The notes under the pieces were generated by a model. That model ran no database searches and was not told where the DNA came from. It saw only the letters and a list, made by a program, of their open reading frames with translations. Shown here piece by piece: positions 36,557 to 45,744 of a stretch of 64,000 nucleotides of DNA. Origin of the DNA: Viridibacillus sp050278625 (GTDB taxonomy: Bacteria > Bacillota > Bacilli > Bacillales_A > Planococcaceae). Each line of letters opens with the position of its first letter. Position 1 is the first letter of the stretch. The position numbers were made by a program, and so were the translations under genes. The stretch spans positions 1 through 64,000 of the forward strand of contig NZ_JBNNTI010000003.1 of assembly GCF_050278625.1 (NCBI RefSeq). The letters run 5' to 3'.

Positions 36557-37987
36557 TTAATATGCCTTTGCCCATACGACCATTTTTTCTGCTGGTTTGT
36601 TGCAGCAGATACATGTTTCTGAGATTTGTTGTTGGTCGAATGGTATACAACGCGAAGTTGCGCTTGTTTCTTCCTTTATTTTATCTTCACAAGCTTGATC
36701 ACCACACCACATAGCTTTGATGAATCCTTGTTTTTCCTCAAGTTGAACTTTGAATGCATCATATGTTTGAACTGTAAATGTATTTTCTTCACGATGATCT
36801 AGCGCTTTATTGTATAAATTATTTTGAATTTCTTCTAGTAATGATGGTAATTTTGATTCTATTTCATCAACTGGCACGATAATTTTTTCTCCGGAGTCAC
36901 GACAAGCTAAAACCACTTGATTATTTTCGATGTCTTTTGGTCCTACTTCTAGACGTAACGGAATACCTTTCATTTCGTACTCATTGAATTTCCAACCAGG
37001 TTTTTTGTCACTGGCATCAATACCAATTCGTGCCACTTTACTTAGACGTTCTTTTAAATCATAAGAAAAGTCTAGAACGCCTTCTTTATGTTGAGCAATT
37101 GGTACGATCATTACTTGTGTTGGCGCAATACGTGGAGGAACAACTAGACCACGATCATCGCCATGAACCATAATAAGTGCACCAATAATACGTGTCGTGA
37201 AACCCCAAGATGTCTGATGAACAAATTGTTGTTTTCCTTCTTTATCAAGATATTTAATATCAAATGCACGTGCAAAACCATCTCCAAAATTATGAGATGT
37301 TCCAGATTGTAGTGCTTTCCCGTCATGCATTAGTGTTTCGATTGTGTAGGTTGATTTAGCACCTGCAAATTTTTCTTTCTCTGTTTTTTGACCTTTTAAT
37401 ACAGGAATTGCTAAGTACTCTTCACAAATTTGAGCGTATACATTTAACATACGTAAAGTTTCTTCTTGAGCTTCTTCTTGAGTAGCGTGAGCAGTGTGTC
37501 CCTCTTGCCATAAAAATTCAAGTGTACGTAAGAAGGGACGTGTCGTTTTTTCCCAACGTACGACATTAGCCCATTGGTTATAAAGCTTTGGTAAATCACG
37601 ATAAGAATGAATTATATTAGCGTAGTGTTCGCAAAATAGCGTCTCTGAAGTTGGACGTACAACTAAGCGCTCTTGTAATTTTTCATTTCCACCATGCGTA
37701 ACCCATGCTACTTCGGGTGCAAATCCCTCAACGTGGTCTTTTTCTTTTTGTAAAAGAGATTCAGGTATGAATAGAGGCATATAGACATTTTCATGACCTG
37801 TTTCTTTTAGTTTTGCATCTAGCTCATTTTTGATATTGTCCCATAATGCATAGCCATATGGACGGATAATCATAGAACCACGAACGCTTGAATAATCGAT
37901 TAAATCAGCTTTTGTCACAACGTCTGTATACCATTGTGCAAAATCTTCATCCATTGCTGTTACATCTTTTACAAATTGTTTTGCCAT
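36557..37987 (-). CDS. proS: Prolyl-tRNA synthetase (ProS type 3)
   Basis: A 476-residue class II synthetase without the editing insertion typical of the longer bacterial form, so it is the archaeal/eukaryote-like type found alongside or instead of it in Bacillota. The motif 2 region FLRTLEFLWQEGHTAH and the C-terminal extension with Cys (CGDQACEDK and ETCICCNKPAEK) ending in WAKAY are characteristic. ATG at 37987 follows AGAGGTG; an upstream start at 38005 is unlikely. It charges tRNA-Pro and is regulated by the T-box leader just upstream. Confidence 0.93.
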   Translation of the reverse strand: MAKQFVKDVTAMDEDFAQWYTDVVTKADLIDYSSVRGSMIIRPYGYALWDNIKNELDAKLKETGHENVYMPLFIPESLLQKEKDHVEGFAPEVAWVTHGGNEKLQERLVVRPTSETLFCEHYANIIHSYRDLPKLYNQWANVVRWEKTTRPFLRTLEFLWQEGHTAHATQEEAQEETLRMLNVYAQICEEYLAIPVLKGQKTEKEKFAGAKSTYTIETLMHDGKALQSGTSHNFGDGFARAFDIKYLDKEGKQQFVHQTSWGFTTRIIGALIMVHGDDRGLVVPPRIAPTQVMIVPIAQHKEGVLDFSYDLKERLSKVARIGIDASDKKPGWKFNEYEMKGIPLRLEVGPKDIENNQVVLACRDSGEKIIVPVDEIESKLPSLLEEIQNNLYNKALDHREENTFTVQTYDAFKVQLEEKQGFIKAMWCGDQACEDKIKEETSATSRCIPFDQQQISETCICCNKPAEKMVVWAKAY

Positions 37988-38011
37988 TATAAACACCTCT
38001 TCCAAAAAATA

Positions 38012-38225
38012 AAAAGCTTCGCCTTAAATAAGGGACCCATTACGGCGGTACCACCCTTATTTAAAGCGAAGCTCTACTCTCGAACATGTTAACGACTGTC
38101 GCCGCATCATTTTTCAATGATGAACTCAAAGGTAGGTTCAAGAAGCTGTTAATAAGGATCTTCCAGCAATCAATCCTCTCTCTTTAAAAACAGACCATTC
38201 TCTACTAATCCTTGTCTTTGTTTCA
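38012..38225 (-). promoter_or_regulatory. T-box leader (proline) upstream of proS
   Basis: On the minus strand the conserved T-box AGGGTGGTACCGCC lies at 38044-38057, forming an antiterminator that competes with a terminator in which AGCTTCGC and AAATAAGGG pair with CCCTTATTT and GCGAAGCT before a T tract. Upstream in stem I, GAACCTACC (38131-38139) presents the codon CCT, which fits proline and the gene it controls. Uncharged tRNA-Pro should allow read-through. Confidence 0.92.
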
Positions 38226-38308
38226 ATTATTGTTGTTTGTGATTATAATATTGTCCGAATAGTATGTCAATGCTATATAATATTATTCAAAAGAGTGGGG
38301 GATTGTTA

Positions 38309-38848
38309 ATGAAGAAAATTTATATTATTCGCCATTGTAAGGCTATGGGTCAAGAAGAAGAGGCAACGTTAACAGTTGAGGGTATTGAACAGGCTAAAAA
38401 GTTAGCGGAGAGATTACAGCAATACGATATAAAAAGAATTATTTCTAGTTCATTTACAAGAGCAATCCAAACAATAGAACCATTTTCCAAGAAAGTGCAA
38501 ATAGAAATTGAACAAGATGAAAGGTTAACTGAACGCATATTAAGTGCACAAAATTTTGATGATTGGATTGAAAAGTTGGAACAAACCTTTCTTGATGAAA
38601 ACTTGAAATACATAGGTGGAGAGTCAAGCAAAGAAGCAGTCACACGAATTGAACAATTGATTGAAGAATTATTCGAGTCATCTATTGAGGATTCCGCAAT
38701 TATTTCACATGGCAATATTTTATCCTTACTCATCACAAAATACAATCCGGATTTTGGTTTCACAGGTTGGAAAACCATGAGAAACCCAGATGTATTTTTA
38801 TTAACTAAAGATGGACAAGATGTTGCTATAAAGCGAATTGATGAGTAA
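38309..38848 (+). CDS. Histidine phosphatase family protein
   Basis: A 179-residue phosphoglycerate-mutase-like enzyme. The catalytic motif RHCKA (RHG in most members, with Cys in place of Gly) lies in IYIIRHCKAMGQ, and the second histidine in IISHGNILSLLI. ATG 38309 follows GTGGGGGA; the upstream in-frame start at 38264 has no ribosome site. It probably dephosphorylates a small phosphoester. Single gene. Confidence 0.82.
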   Translation: MKKIYIIRHCKAMGQEEEATLTVEGIEQAKKLAERLQQYDIKRIISSSFTRAIQTIEPFSKKVQIEIEQDERLTERILSAQNFDDWIEKLEQTFLDENLKYIGGESSKEAVTRIEQLIEELFESSIEDSAIISHGNILSLLITKYNPDFGFTGWKTMRNPDVFLLTKDGQDVAIKRIDE

Positions 38849-38894
38849 AAAATGCTATACTAAAAGATGAATGCAAACGAAAAAGGAGTTAATT

Positions 38895-39362
38895 ATGTTA
38901 ACATTTGAACAAAAACAAGCGATCATCGAAAGTTTCCCTCAATTAACACGTAAAGAAATTTCGATGAAACGATTAAATTATCACTTTGATGGTAGCCAAT
39001 ATGAGAAAAAAATTGTAATAGAAAAATTACATCCAAACGGTAATGGTTTTGTTTACGTAGGAGATTTACTACGCTATAAAGCAGATGACCGTGGTCTAGT
39101 AAATATTCGTGATTTCTCTGAGCAAGAGCTGCGTGAAATTATTGAAGATTCCCTTACGTATCTATCTGAAGTTGATGAAGTAGTTCCTGAAGTAAGAATT
39201 GAACAAAGTTGGCGTAACCGTAATGACGACCAACTTCTATTAGTAGAAGAAGATCCTTTCTGGAATGTTTATCATGGCTTCAATTTAGAAGAAAGTTTCG
39301 GAACACAAGATGATGCGGAAAACTATTTATATTCTGAAGGCTTTAAACCGTCTAAAAAATGA
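38895..39362 (+). CDS. conserved-looking hypothetical protein
   Basis: 155 residues, acidic and soluble. ATG 38895 follows AAAGGAG. No motif that I recognise; the N-terminal half (RKEISMKRLNYHFDGSQYEKKIVIEKLHPNGNGFVYVG) looks like a compact alpha/beta fold, and the C-terminal half is strongly acidic (QLLLVEEDPFWNVYHGFNLEE). Good codon use and a clear ribosome site support a real gene. Confidence 0.75.
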   Translation: MLTFEQKQAIIESFPQLTRKEISMKRLNYHFDGSQYEKKIVIEKLHPNGNGFVYVGDLLRYKADDRGLVNIRDFSEQELREIIEDSLTYLSEVDEVVPEVRIEQSWRNRNDDQLLLVEEDPFWNVYHGFNLEESFGTQDDAENYLYSEGFKPSKK

Positions 39363-39806
39363 TGCTAACATAGCGTTTATTTGCAATAACTGAACGATCA
39401 CTAATAGACTTGATCCGTCTGAGCACATGATTGCACAATATAATCGTGGTGGTAATGTTATATCGCGAGTATGGTGGGTGGTCGTTTTGTTGCCTCATAA
39501 TACAGAAACTATTGAGAGAATGACCGTTGCTATAGCAAAAAAAGTGACAAGGACATATCTTCGGTAAGTCGCTTGTCCAGAACGCCATTAGTGAATCGAT
39601 AGCTAGTGGTCATCGTCAATTCTAATTGCAATTGGTAACTATAGCATCGGTCAACTGGCGCTGTATTAAAAATGTGGATTCCGCTTGATCCAAATTGAAC
39701 ATAATTATATTACAAAGAATTGTAAAGAAGAAATTTTTGGAAACTGCATACAATGTCGAGATCGGATAGTTCTCGCAAAGGAATGCTAAAGGAAGTAGGG
39801 AATTTT
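39363..39806. other. degenerate intergenic stretch
   Basis: About 440 bases. A plus-strand frame from about 39411 to 39569 reads as coherent protein (HMIAQYNRGGNVISRVWW ... TETIERMTVAIAKKV) without a start or ribosome site, so it may be a decayed gene fragment. I could not assign it to a family. Nothing else recognised. Confidence 0.3.
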
Positions 39807-39980
39807 ATGTCTGGCAAAAAAACAGTTATTGCATTAATAAGTGTCGTGATAATTGTAGCTATATTGATTGTACTCTCAATTCAATTATTTTATAAGAATC
39901 ACCCTACACAAGGTTCCAAAGCATATTCATTGACTCCTAATACTGTTCAATCTATAATTATCTCGAATTCAAGATGTTAA
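39807..39980 (+). CDS. small single-helix membrane protein
   Basis: 57 codons from ATG 39807 (after GGAAGTAGGG); an earlier in-frame ATG at 39753 lacks a ribosome site. One strong membrane helix (VIALISVVIIVAILIVLSIQLF) after MSGKKT, with a short polar tail. It lies 27 bases ahead of the esterase gene. Family not recognised, and it could be a truncated gene. Confidence 0.45.
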   Translation: MSGKKTVIALISVVIIVAILIVLSIQLFYKNHPTQGSKAYSLTPNTVQSIIISNSRC

Positions 39981-40007
39981 TTGTGAACATAGATAGGGGG
40001 ATTCTCC

Positions 40008-40613
40008 ATGCAACATGTTTTTATTAAAGGTACTGATGATAGTAAACCAACGTTGTTATTACTGCATGGTACTGGTGGTAATGAGCATGATTTAATTGCT
40101 TTAGCAAAAGAGATTGATCCAACTGCTTCACTTTTGGGTGTACGAGGAAATGTTGTAGAGAATGGAATGCCACGCTTTTTTAGACGTTTAGCAGAAGGCG
40201 TTTTTGATATGGCTGATTTAGAGGTACGAACAAAAGAATTGGCTGAGTTTATCGATGATGCAGCAACGCAATATAGCTTTAATCGCGATAATGTAGTAGC
40301 AATCGGTTATTCAAATGGTGCAAACATTGCAGGTAGTTTGTTATTTCATAATGGGCCAATTGTGAAAGGCGCTATTTTGCATCATCCAATGGTTCCAAGA
40401 AGAGACATTAAAGTACCGGCATTGTCACAGCTTCCAGTTTGGATTGGTGCTGGTAAAAATGATTATATGTGCCCTCCTCAAGAATCAAAAGATTTAGAAG
40501 GGTTATTAACAGCTGCTGGGGCAGGAGTGGAAGTATATTGGAGCGATTACGGTCATCAATTAACACATGATGAATTAAAAGCAGCAAAAACTTGGTATGC
40601 TAATCATTTTTAA
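40008..40613 (+). CDS. mhqD: Alpha/beta hydrolase, MhqD-like carboxylesterase
   Basis: A 201-residue phospholipase/carboxylesterase-fold enzyme. Oxyanion motif LLHGTGGNE at 18-26, nucleophile Ser102 in GYSNG, and a C-terminal His in GHQLTHDE. The run VRGNVVENGMPRFFRRLAEG is strikingly like B. subtilis MhqD, which takes part in quinone and electrophile resistance under MhqR. No MhqR gene is nearby here, so the symbol rests on protein resemblance only. Confidence 0.82.
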   Translation: MQHVFIKGTDDSKPTLLLLHGTGGNEHDLIALAKEIDPTASLLGVRGNVVENGMPRFFRRLAEGVFDMADLEVRTKELAEFIDDAATQYSFNRDNVVAIGYSNGANIAGSLLFHNGPIVKGAILHHPMVPRRDIKVPALSQLPVWIGAGKNDYMCPPQESKDLEGLLTAAGAGVEVYWSDYGHQLTHDELKAAKTWYANHF

Positions 40614-40640
40614 GGCAACCTGATTATTAATAGGTTGCTT
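40609..40640 (+). terminator. Possible terminator after the esterase gene
   Basis: AAGGCAACCT and AGGTTGCTT pair over GATTATTAAT; the T tract is poor. Confidence 0.45.
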
Positions 40641-40685
40641 CAGTATGTCGACAAAAGCATTCAGAATGCTTTTGTCGACATACTG
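40641..40685. repeat. 45-bp palindrome
   Basis: Arms of 22 bases (CAGTATGTCGACAAAAGCAT plus TC, and its exact complement) around a single central base. It lies at the 3' side of a transposase remnant read on the minus strand and might be an end of that element or its terminator. Confidence 0.8.
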
Positions 40686-40689
40686 AATG

Positions 40690-40870
40690 TCATTTTTTAT
40701 ATCTATTTTGGTTATTGTAGATCCTCTTTTATTCCATTTTGGGACTTTGCTAAGTCCAATTGGTTGTTTCTTTAAATTCATAGCAGCAAAAGTAAGAACC
40801 GCCTGCATGGACATTTTTTTAAGACCAAACAATCATTTCAATTTATCTCTTTCAGAATTAATTTTTGTCA
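40690..40870 (-). pseudogene. transposase C-terminal remnant (IS1182-like)
   Basis: The minus strand reads TKINSERDKLK, an in-frame TGA, then LFGLKKMSMQAVLTFAAMNL and KK. This last motif matches the conserved C-terminal helix of IS1182/IS4-type transposases (GLKKMxMQAxLTFAAMNLKKL). Nothing of the rest of the element is present. The 45-bp palindrome follows in the reading direction. Confidence 0.6.
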
Positions 40871-40914
40871 TCACTTTCTATTACCTCAAAAAATTTGTTT
40901 TTATTACATGTAGT

Positions 40915-40970
40915 TGATTGGAGCAGAGGTGGCGTCCGCCCCAGAAAGCGTCTACAGTAGCAGAAATTAA
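40915..40970. repeat. decayed GC-rich intergenic repeat
   Basis: GATTGGAGCAGAGGTGGCGT, then CCGCCCCAGAAAGCG, looks like the two ends of the family at 687/928/13930 with the middle deleted. Confidence 0.4.
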
Positions 40971-40975
40971 AATAT

Positions 40976-41023
40976 AAAAAAGAACTGTAGATAAACTCGA
41001 ATTTCTCCGATTTTATCTACAGT
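40976..41023. repeat. ACTGTAGA inverted repeat, opposite copy
   Basis: ACTGTAGATAAA and TTTATCTACAGT (one interruption) around a CTCGAATTTCTCCGAT-like centre. Read on the minus strand it resembles the element at 826-877. It could also act as terminator for the convergent MMPL gene. Confidence 0.6.
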
Positions 41024-41059
41024 CTGATGAAACCGGGTTATTAACAGGTCTCCTCTTTT

Positions 41060-43177
41060 TTATTTATAATTTTTCTTTTGGAACGGCATCCACCAGTTCC
41101 AGTCACCTAATAATTTCATCAGACTTGGTACAAGCATTAAACGTATAATCGTAGCATCTATAGCGATTGCTATAGCTATACCGACTCCAATTTGCTTCAC
41201 GGGCATTACATCAGTGAAGGCAAAAGCTCCAGTAATAACAATCATAATTAATGCAGCAGATGTAATGATTTTACTTGTAGAAGTAAGTCCGTCAATTGTA
41301 GCGCGCGTATTACTCACACCTTTTTCATACTCTTCTTGAATTCTTGAAATAAGGAATACTTCATAGTCCATACTTAAGCCGAATACAAGACAGAACGTAA
41401 TAACAGGTATGATTAATACAATTGTCCCTTCCTCTATTCCAAAACTTCCATATTGGAAGATATAAACGAGAATCCCAAAAGCTGATGATAATCCAATTAT
41501 ATTCATTAAAATAGCTTTTATCGGAATTAATACAGAACGAAATGCAAGCATTAGAATAAAGAATGTTGAAACTATGATAATGGATAAGGCTATGATGAGT
41601 TTATTTGAAATTTCATCGAAAATTTCTTGATTAAATTTAGCTTCTCCACCAAGTTTAAAGTTCATGTTTAAATCTTTATCCGACCACTTCCGTACCCAAT
41701 CTTGTGCTTTTGTAGAAGCTCCTTTAGCATCTAGTGTAATTGGTATAAATAACTGTTTGTCATGGATAAATGTTTCTTGCAATGGTTTTAGTTGTTCGCT
41801 AGCAGAAGGGTTTTTCATGCTTTGTTGCCAAACATCTACGCGATTGATTTTGGATTCCGTAAAAATGGTCTTTACATCGAGTACTAAAGCATCCTTCTGT
41901 AATACTTGTTGTAACTCTAAGATCTCATTTAAACCGGCTTTAGAATCCCAGCCATCTTCACGTTCTGCTAATAGATAAACTGTGGAGTTATTGCCTAAAT
42001 CAAATTCTTTTTGTAGCTTCTCAAAAGAAGTGCGTGCATCATATGAGGTTGGCAAAGCATCCATTTGTGGAATAGTTAGTTTCATATCCTTCACAGGGAT
42101 AACGCCTATTCCTAAGATAATCAAGGAAATAATGGCAACTATTACTGGATGTTTCATGACCATTGTAGCAAAACTGTGCCAACGTGATACGCTGTTCGGT
42201 TTCACCCGAATAATGGTCCATTTATTTAAGCGATCACCCAATAGCAATATGCTTGCAGGTAACAACGTTAATGAAGCAATAACTGCTAGGAAAACCGCGA
42301 TTGTGCCACCAAGTGCGATGTTATGAAAGATTTCCACTTGAATAACAATCATTGCACCGAGACCAATCATGACACAGAATGCAGAGAAGATAATTGATCG
42401 ACCCGCTGTTTGAATCGTTGTTTGCACAGCTTGTTCAATTGTTGATTGCAATCTTTCTTCCCGATAGCGATTGATAAATAGCAATGCGAAATCTATACTG
42501 AGAGCTAGTCCGAGCATAGGAATAATATTCATGATGAAAATGGATAAATCGAATTGTCCACTCAACATAGATAGTATGCCAAATGCGGATACGACAGTAA
42601 TAATCCCAATTACAATTGGTAGAATGGAAGCGACAACACTACCGAATGCTAGTAATAACACAATTACAGCAATAGGTAATCCGATTGCTTCGGCGTTAGC
42701 TAAATCCTTTTGACTGGCTGTGTTAAGATCCGATGAAATTACCGATCCACCTGTAATAGTAACTCCTTTCTTACCGTTTATATTGTCTCTTATTTTCGTT
42801 ACGACAACTGACATATCCTCTACGGTATTATCAAAATTTAAAATGGCATAGGAGATATTTTTTTTATGAAGATTAGCGACGTTTAAAGGAGATTGAATGG
42901 AATCGATTTCCTCTACCTCTTCGATTTTCTGTAAGGTCGCTTTAATATCTTTGTTTTTGACTTTATCAAATACGACAAATATAGTTTCAGCAGGCAAACC
43001 AAATTCTTCTGTCAATTCGTCCATAACCTCTTGATGGTCCCCGTTAACCTTAAATCCATCTCCTTGCAATTGCCCGGGTAATTGAACAGCAAAGTATGCG
43101 AAAATGATGAATAATGCACACCAAACTGTAGCGATTAATTTATAATATTTTGTTATAAACCGAGATAAGCTTTGCAA
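41060..43177 (-). CDS. MMPL family transporter
   Basis: A 705-residue MMPL/RND protein with twelve membrane helices in two blocks. The first block contains DFALLFINRYREE and the second GLSMDYEVFLISRIQEEYEKG, the paired family motifs with the proton-relay Asp and Tyr. Two extracellular domains of about 150 residues lie after helix 1 and helix 7. It is B. subtilis YdfJ-like in length and layout. TTG start at 43177 after AAAGGTGG. Single gene. Likely exports a lipophilic compound. Confidence 0.88.
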   Translation of the reverse strand: MQSLSRFITKYYKLIATVWCALFIIFAYFAVQLPGQLQGDGFKVNGDHQEVMDELTEEFGLPAETIFVVFDKVKNKDIKATLQKIEEVEEIDSIQSPLNVANLHKKNISYAILNFDNTVEDMSVVVTKIRDNINGKKGVTITGGSVISSDLNTASQKDLANAEAIGLPIAVIVLLLAFGSVVASILPIVIGIITVVSAFGILSMLSGQFDLSIFIMNIIPMLGLALSIDFALLFINRYREERLQSTIEQAVQTTIQTAGRSIIFSAFCVMIGLGAMIVIQVEIFHNIALGGTIAVFLAVIASLTLLPASILLLGDRLNKWTIIRVKPNSVSRWHSFATMVMKHPVIVAIISLIILGIGVIPVKDMKLTIPQMDALPTSYDARTSFEKLQKEFDLGNNSTVYLLAEREDGWDSKAGLNEILELQQVLQKDALVLDVKTIFTESKINRVDVWQQSMKNPSASEQLKPLQETFIHDKQLFIPITLDAKGASTKAQDWVRKWSDKDLNMNFKLGGEAKFNQEIFDEISNKLIIALSIIIVSTFFILMLAFRSVLIPIKAILMNIIGLSSAFGILVYIFQYGSFGIEEGTIVLIIPVITFCLVFGLSMDYEVFLISRIQEEYEKGVSNTRATIDGLTSTSKIITSAALIMIVITGAFAFTDVMPVKQIGVGIAIAIAIDATIIRLMLVPSLMKLLGDWNWWMPFQKKNYK

Positions 43178-43270
43178 ATTTATGTACCACCTTTCTCAAA
43201 CAACTCTCTATTATTAGTGTAAAACATTCTGTCGTATTTTGTCGTTAATCAATCAAAAGTTTTACTGCAT

Positions 43271-43308
43271 AAAAAAAGATTCCATCCGATAACGGATGGA
43301 AATCTTTT
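43271..43308. terminator. Bidirectional-type terminator after pit
   Basis: AAAAGATTCCATCCG and CGGATGGAAATCTTTT pair around ATAA; on the minus strand it is followed by a T tract and closes the pit operon. Confidence 0.8.
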
Positions 43309-43318
43309 AAGGTAGATA

Positions 43319-44317
43319 TTAGAAAAATAAGTTGAGAACAAAAAAGATAGCTGCTCCCATTATTGCTGATGTTGGTAAAGTGATAATCCACGTAATAACG
43401 ATTTTTCTTGCTACGCCCCATTTAACACCCTTCACACGTTGAGCCGAACCAACCCCCATAATAGAAGTAGAGATAACATGTGTTGTACTTACGGGTAAGT
43501 GAAGCTGTGTAGCACCAAAAATAACAGCTGCAGAAGCTAAATCAGCGGCTGCTCCGTTAACAGGTCGGATTTTCATAATTTTACCGCCAACTGTTTTGAT
43601 AATTTTATAACCACCAATAGATGTACCTAGCCCCATTGCAGTTGCAGCTGCGATACGTACCCACATTGGAATATCGTCACCAGTTTGTAAACCAGCAGCG
43701 ATTAAAGCCATTGTAATAATACCCATTGATTTTTGTGCATCATTTGTACCGTGGGTAAAAGATTGTATTGCTGCAGTGAAAATCTGTAGTCTACGGAACC
43801 CCTTATTCGTACGGTACAAGTTTAAGTCTTTGAATAACACTTTGAAAAGGGACATCATGATAAAACCAGCAATGATGGCGATAAATGGTGAATAGATTAA
43901 TGCTTTAATGATTTTAATAAAACCTTCATAGTTCAATGCAGCAAAACCTGCAGCAGCAATTGCTGCACCAGCTAAAGAGCCGATTAAAGCGTGTGATGAA
44001 CTAGATGGAATACCATAATACCAAGTTACTAAGTTCCAAATAATAGCGGACAGTAAAGCAGCTAAAATAATTACAACACCATTATCAATTGCAAAAGGAT
44101 CAACGATATCTTTGGCAAGTGCTTTTGCTACGCCTGTAAATGTTATTGCACCTATAAAGTTCATAGTTGCAGCCATTAAGACAGCTACACGAGGGGGTAA
44201 TGCACGTGTAGAAACAGCTGTTGCGATAGCATTTGCAGTATCGTGAAAACCATTAATGAAGTCGAATAATAATGCGAAAACTACAACTAGAATGGTTAAA
44301 AATAGAACAGTATCCAA
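43319..44317 (-). CDS. pit: Low-affinity inorganic phosphate transporter (Pit)
   Basis: A 332-residue PiT-family (TC 2.A.20) permease with about ten helices. The two inverted family signatures are visible: FDFINGFHDTANAIATAVST near the N-terminus and FTHGTNDAQKSMGII in the middle; HLPVSTTHVISTSIMGVGSA near the end. The DUF47 gene sits directly upstream (14 bases), as in B. subtilis ykaA-pit. Imports metal phosphate with protons. Confidence 0.92.
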   Translation of the reverse strand: MDTVLFLTILVVVFALLFDFINGFHDTANAIATAVSTRALPPRVAVLMAATMNFIGAITFTGVAKALAKDIVDPFAIDNGVVIILAALLSAIIWNLVTWYYGIPSSSSHALIGSLAGAAIAAAGFAALNYEGFIKIIKALIYSPFIAIIAGFIMMSLFKVLFKDLNLYRTNKGFRRLQIFTAAIQSFTHGTNDAQKSMGIITMALIAAGLQTGDDIPMWVRIAAATAMGLGTSIGGYKIIKTVGGKIMKIRPVNGAAADLASAAVIFGATQLHLPVSTTHVISTSIMGVGSAQRVKGVKWGVARKIVITWIITLPTSAIMGAAIFFVLNLFF

Positions 44318-44331
44318 TATATCTACATCTC

Positions 44332-44952
44332 CTAGGCGTTACGCATTATGATTGTATCCATTGTATTTGCAACATCTTGGCAGTAATCAGCTACTTCTTC
44401 AAGTTGTTCATAAATATTTTTGAATTGAATTATGCGAATAGGATCTTTTTCGTGTAAAAATAGTTGTTTAATAGATGTGCGAAGAACTTCATCACATTTG
44501 CGTTCATAGTCTTTAATAAGGATGGAATGATCACGCATATCGATCAGTTTTTTATTTGTTAAATGTCCCATAGCTGCGACTATTTCATCTGTACTTTTCA
44601 CGATGTATTTAAGGAAGTCGCGCATATAGTCGTCTACCTCTGTTAATGAGAACATTTCAAAGTGGGCAATACAGCCTTCAATACCATCAAGAACATCATC
44701 CATACGTACAGCTAATTCCAATATATCTTCACGTTCGATCGGTGTCATAAATGATTTGTTTAACATGAAAATTAATTCATGAATTAATTTATCTCCATCG
44801 GTCTCATACTGTTTTAATGATACGCTAAGCTCTTTTAAATCTGCGATGCTTGTAATTTTAAAGTCATTTGCATAATGTACAGCTTCATTAACTGTTTCTG
44901 CAATTTTCAACAGCGACGCAAAAAAAGGGTCTTGTTTTTTTGAGCTAAACAT
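44332..44952 (-). CDS. ykaA: DUF47/PhoU-like Pit accessory protein
   Basis: A 206-residue all-helical protein of the DUF47 (YkaA/PhoU-like) family, beginning MFSSKKQDPFF with acidic helices (DVLDGIEGCIAHFEM, EEVADYCQDVANTMD) that bind metal in PhoU. First gene of the two-gene phosphate operon. It probably controls Pit activity. ATG at 44952 after TAGGAGG. Confidence 0.9.
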   Translation of the reverse strand: MFSSKKQDPFFASLLKIAETVNEAVHYANDFKITSIADLKELSVSLKQYETDGDKLIHELIFMLNKSFMTPIEREDILELAVRMDDVLDGIEGCIAHFEMFSLTEVDDYMRDFLKYIVKSTDEIVAAMGHLTNKKLIDMRDHSILIKDYERKCDEVLRTSIKQLFLHEKDPIRIIQFKNIYEQLEEVADYCQDVANTMDTIIMRNA

Positions 44953-45183
44953 GTGAATCCTCCTAGGTTGAATATCAACTTATCAATCTCTTTTGACGCT
45001 ACACAATCATAACAAAATGCCATAGGAATCCCCACATTATTTACATGATTTCGACTAAAATTTACATTCCTGTAATATTAGTAATATTTATATAAAAAAT
45101 GTGTTAATTATTTGAAAAAAATGAAACTTTCCTGCTATTTAACCGTATAACGTATTGTAAGGAAAATAACATAAGTATGAGAG

Positions 45184-45726
45184 GTGAGTCTAATAGAACT
45201 GTTTGGTATAGCAATCCAACAAGTATATTTATATTCCCTAATAATTTTTGCAGTATGCATGGTCTTATTTTTATTTTTTGGAGATGTGATTGATGGGGTT
45301 GGAGAAAGTATTCCGTTTTTTAATCCAGCGGTTATTCTTTCTTTTCTGACATTCTTTGCAGCAATTGGTTTCATCTTTGAAAGTTTAACGGCATTTTCTA
45401 GTATCATGATCATCTTAATTGCAACAATTATCTCTACCGTATTAAGTGTTCTTCTTTATTTCTTTATTTTATTGCCATTAAAATCAGCGGAAGTATCAAT
45501 GGCGTATACAGATGAGTCATTGGCTGGACAAATTGGGAAGGTGATTGTACCTATTCCTATTGATGGGTTCGGCGAGGTTGTTATTGAAACGGTTAATGGT
45601 TTAATTTCAAAACGTGCTGTAGGTTTTGATAATGAAGAAGTTGAGTATAATCAACAGGTTCTTATAGTAGAAGTAAAAGAAGGCACAGTATATGTCAGAG
45701 CATATGAACCAATGTTTTCAGAATAG
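45184..45726 (+). CDS. yuaF: NfeD-like membrane protein (YuaF type)
   Basis: About 180 residues. Three membrane helices (LYSLIIFAVCMVLFLFF, ILSFLTFFAAIGFIF, IMIILIATIISTVLSVLLYFFIL) followed by a C-terminal OB-fold domain (GKVIVPIPIDGFGEVVIE). The start is uncertain: GTG 45184 is the only common start codon, but it lies inside the best ribosome site (GAGGTGAG), and an ATA at 45193 would be better spaced. It is followed 18 bases later by the flotillin gene, the standard YuaF-FloT pairing. Confidence 0.85.
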   Translation: MSLIELFGIAIQQVYLYSLIIFAVCMVLFLFFGDVIDGVGESIPFFNPAVILSFLTFFAAIGFIFESLTAFSSIMIILIATIISTVLSVLLYFFILLPLKSAEVSMAYTDESLAGQIGKVIVPIPIDGFGEVVIETVNGLISKRAVGFDNEEVEYNQQVLIVEVKEGTVYVRAYEPMFSE

Positions 45727-45744
45727 ATTAAAGGGGGAAATGAA

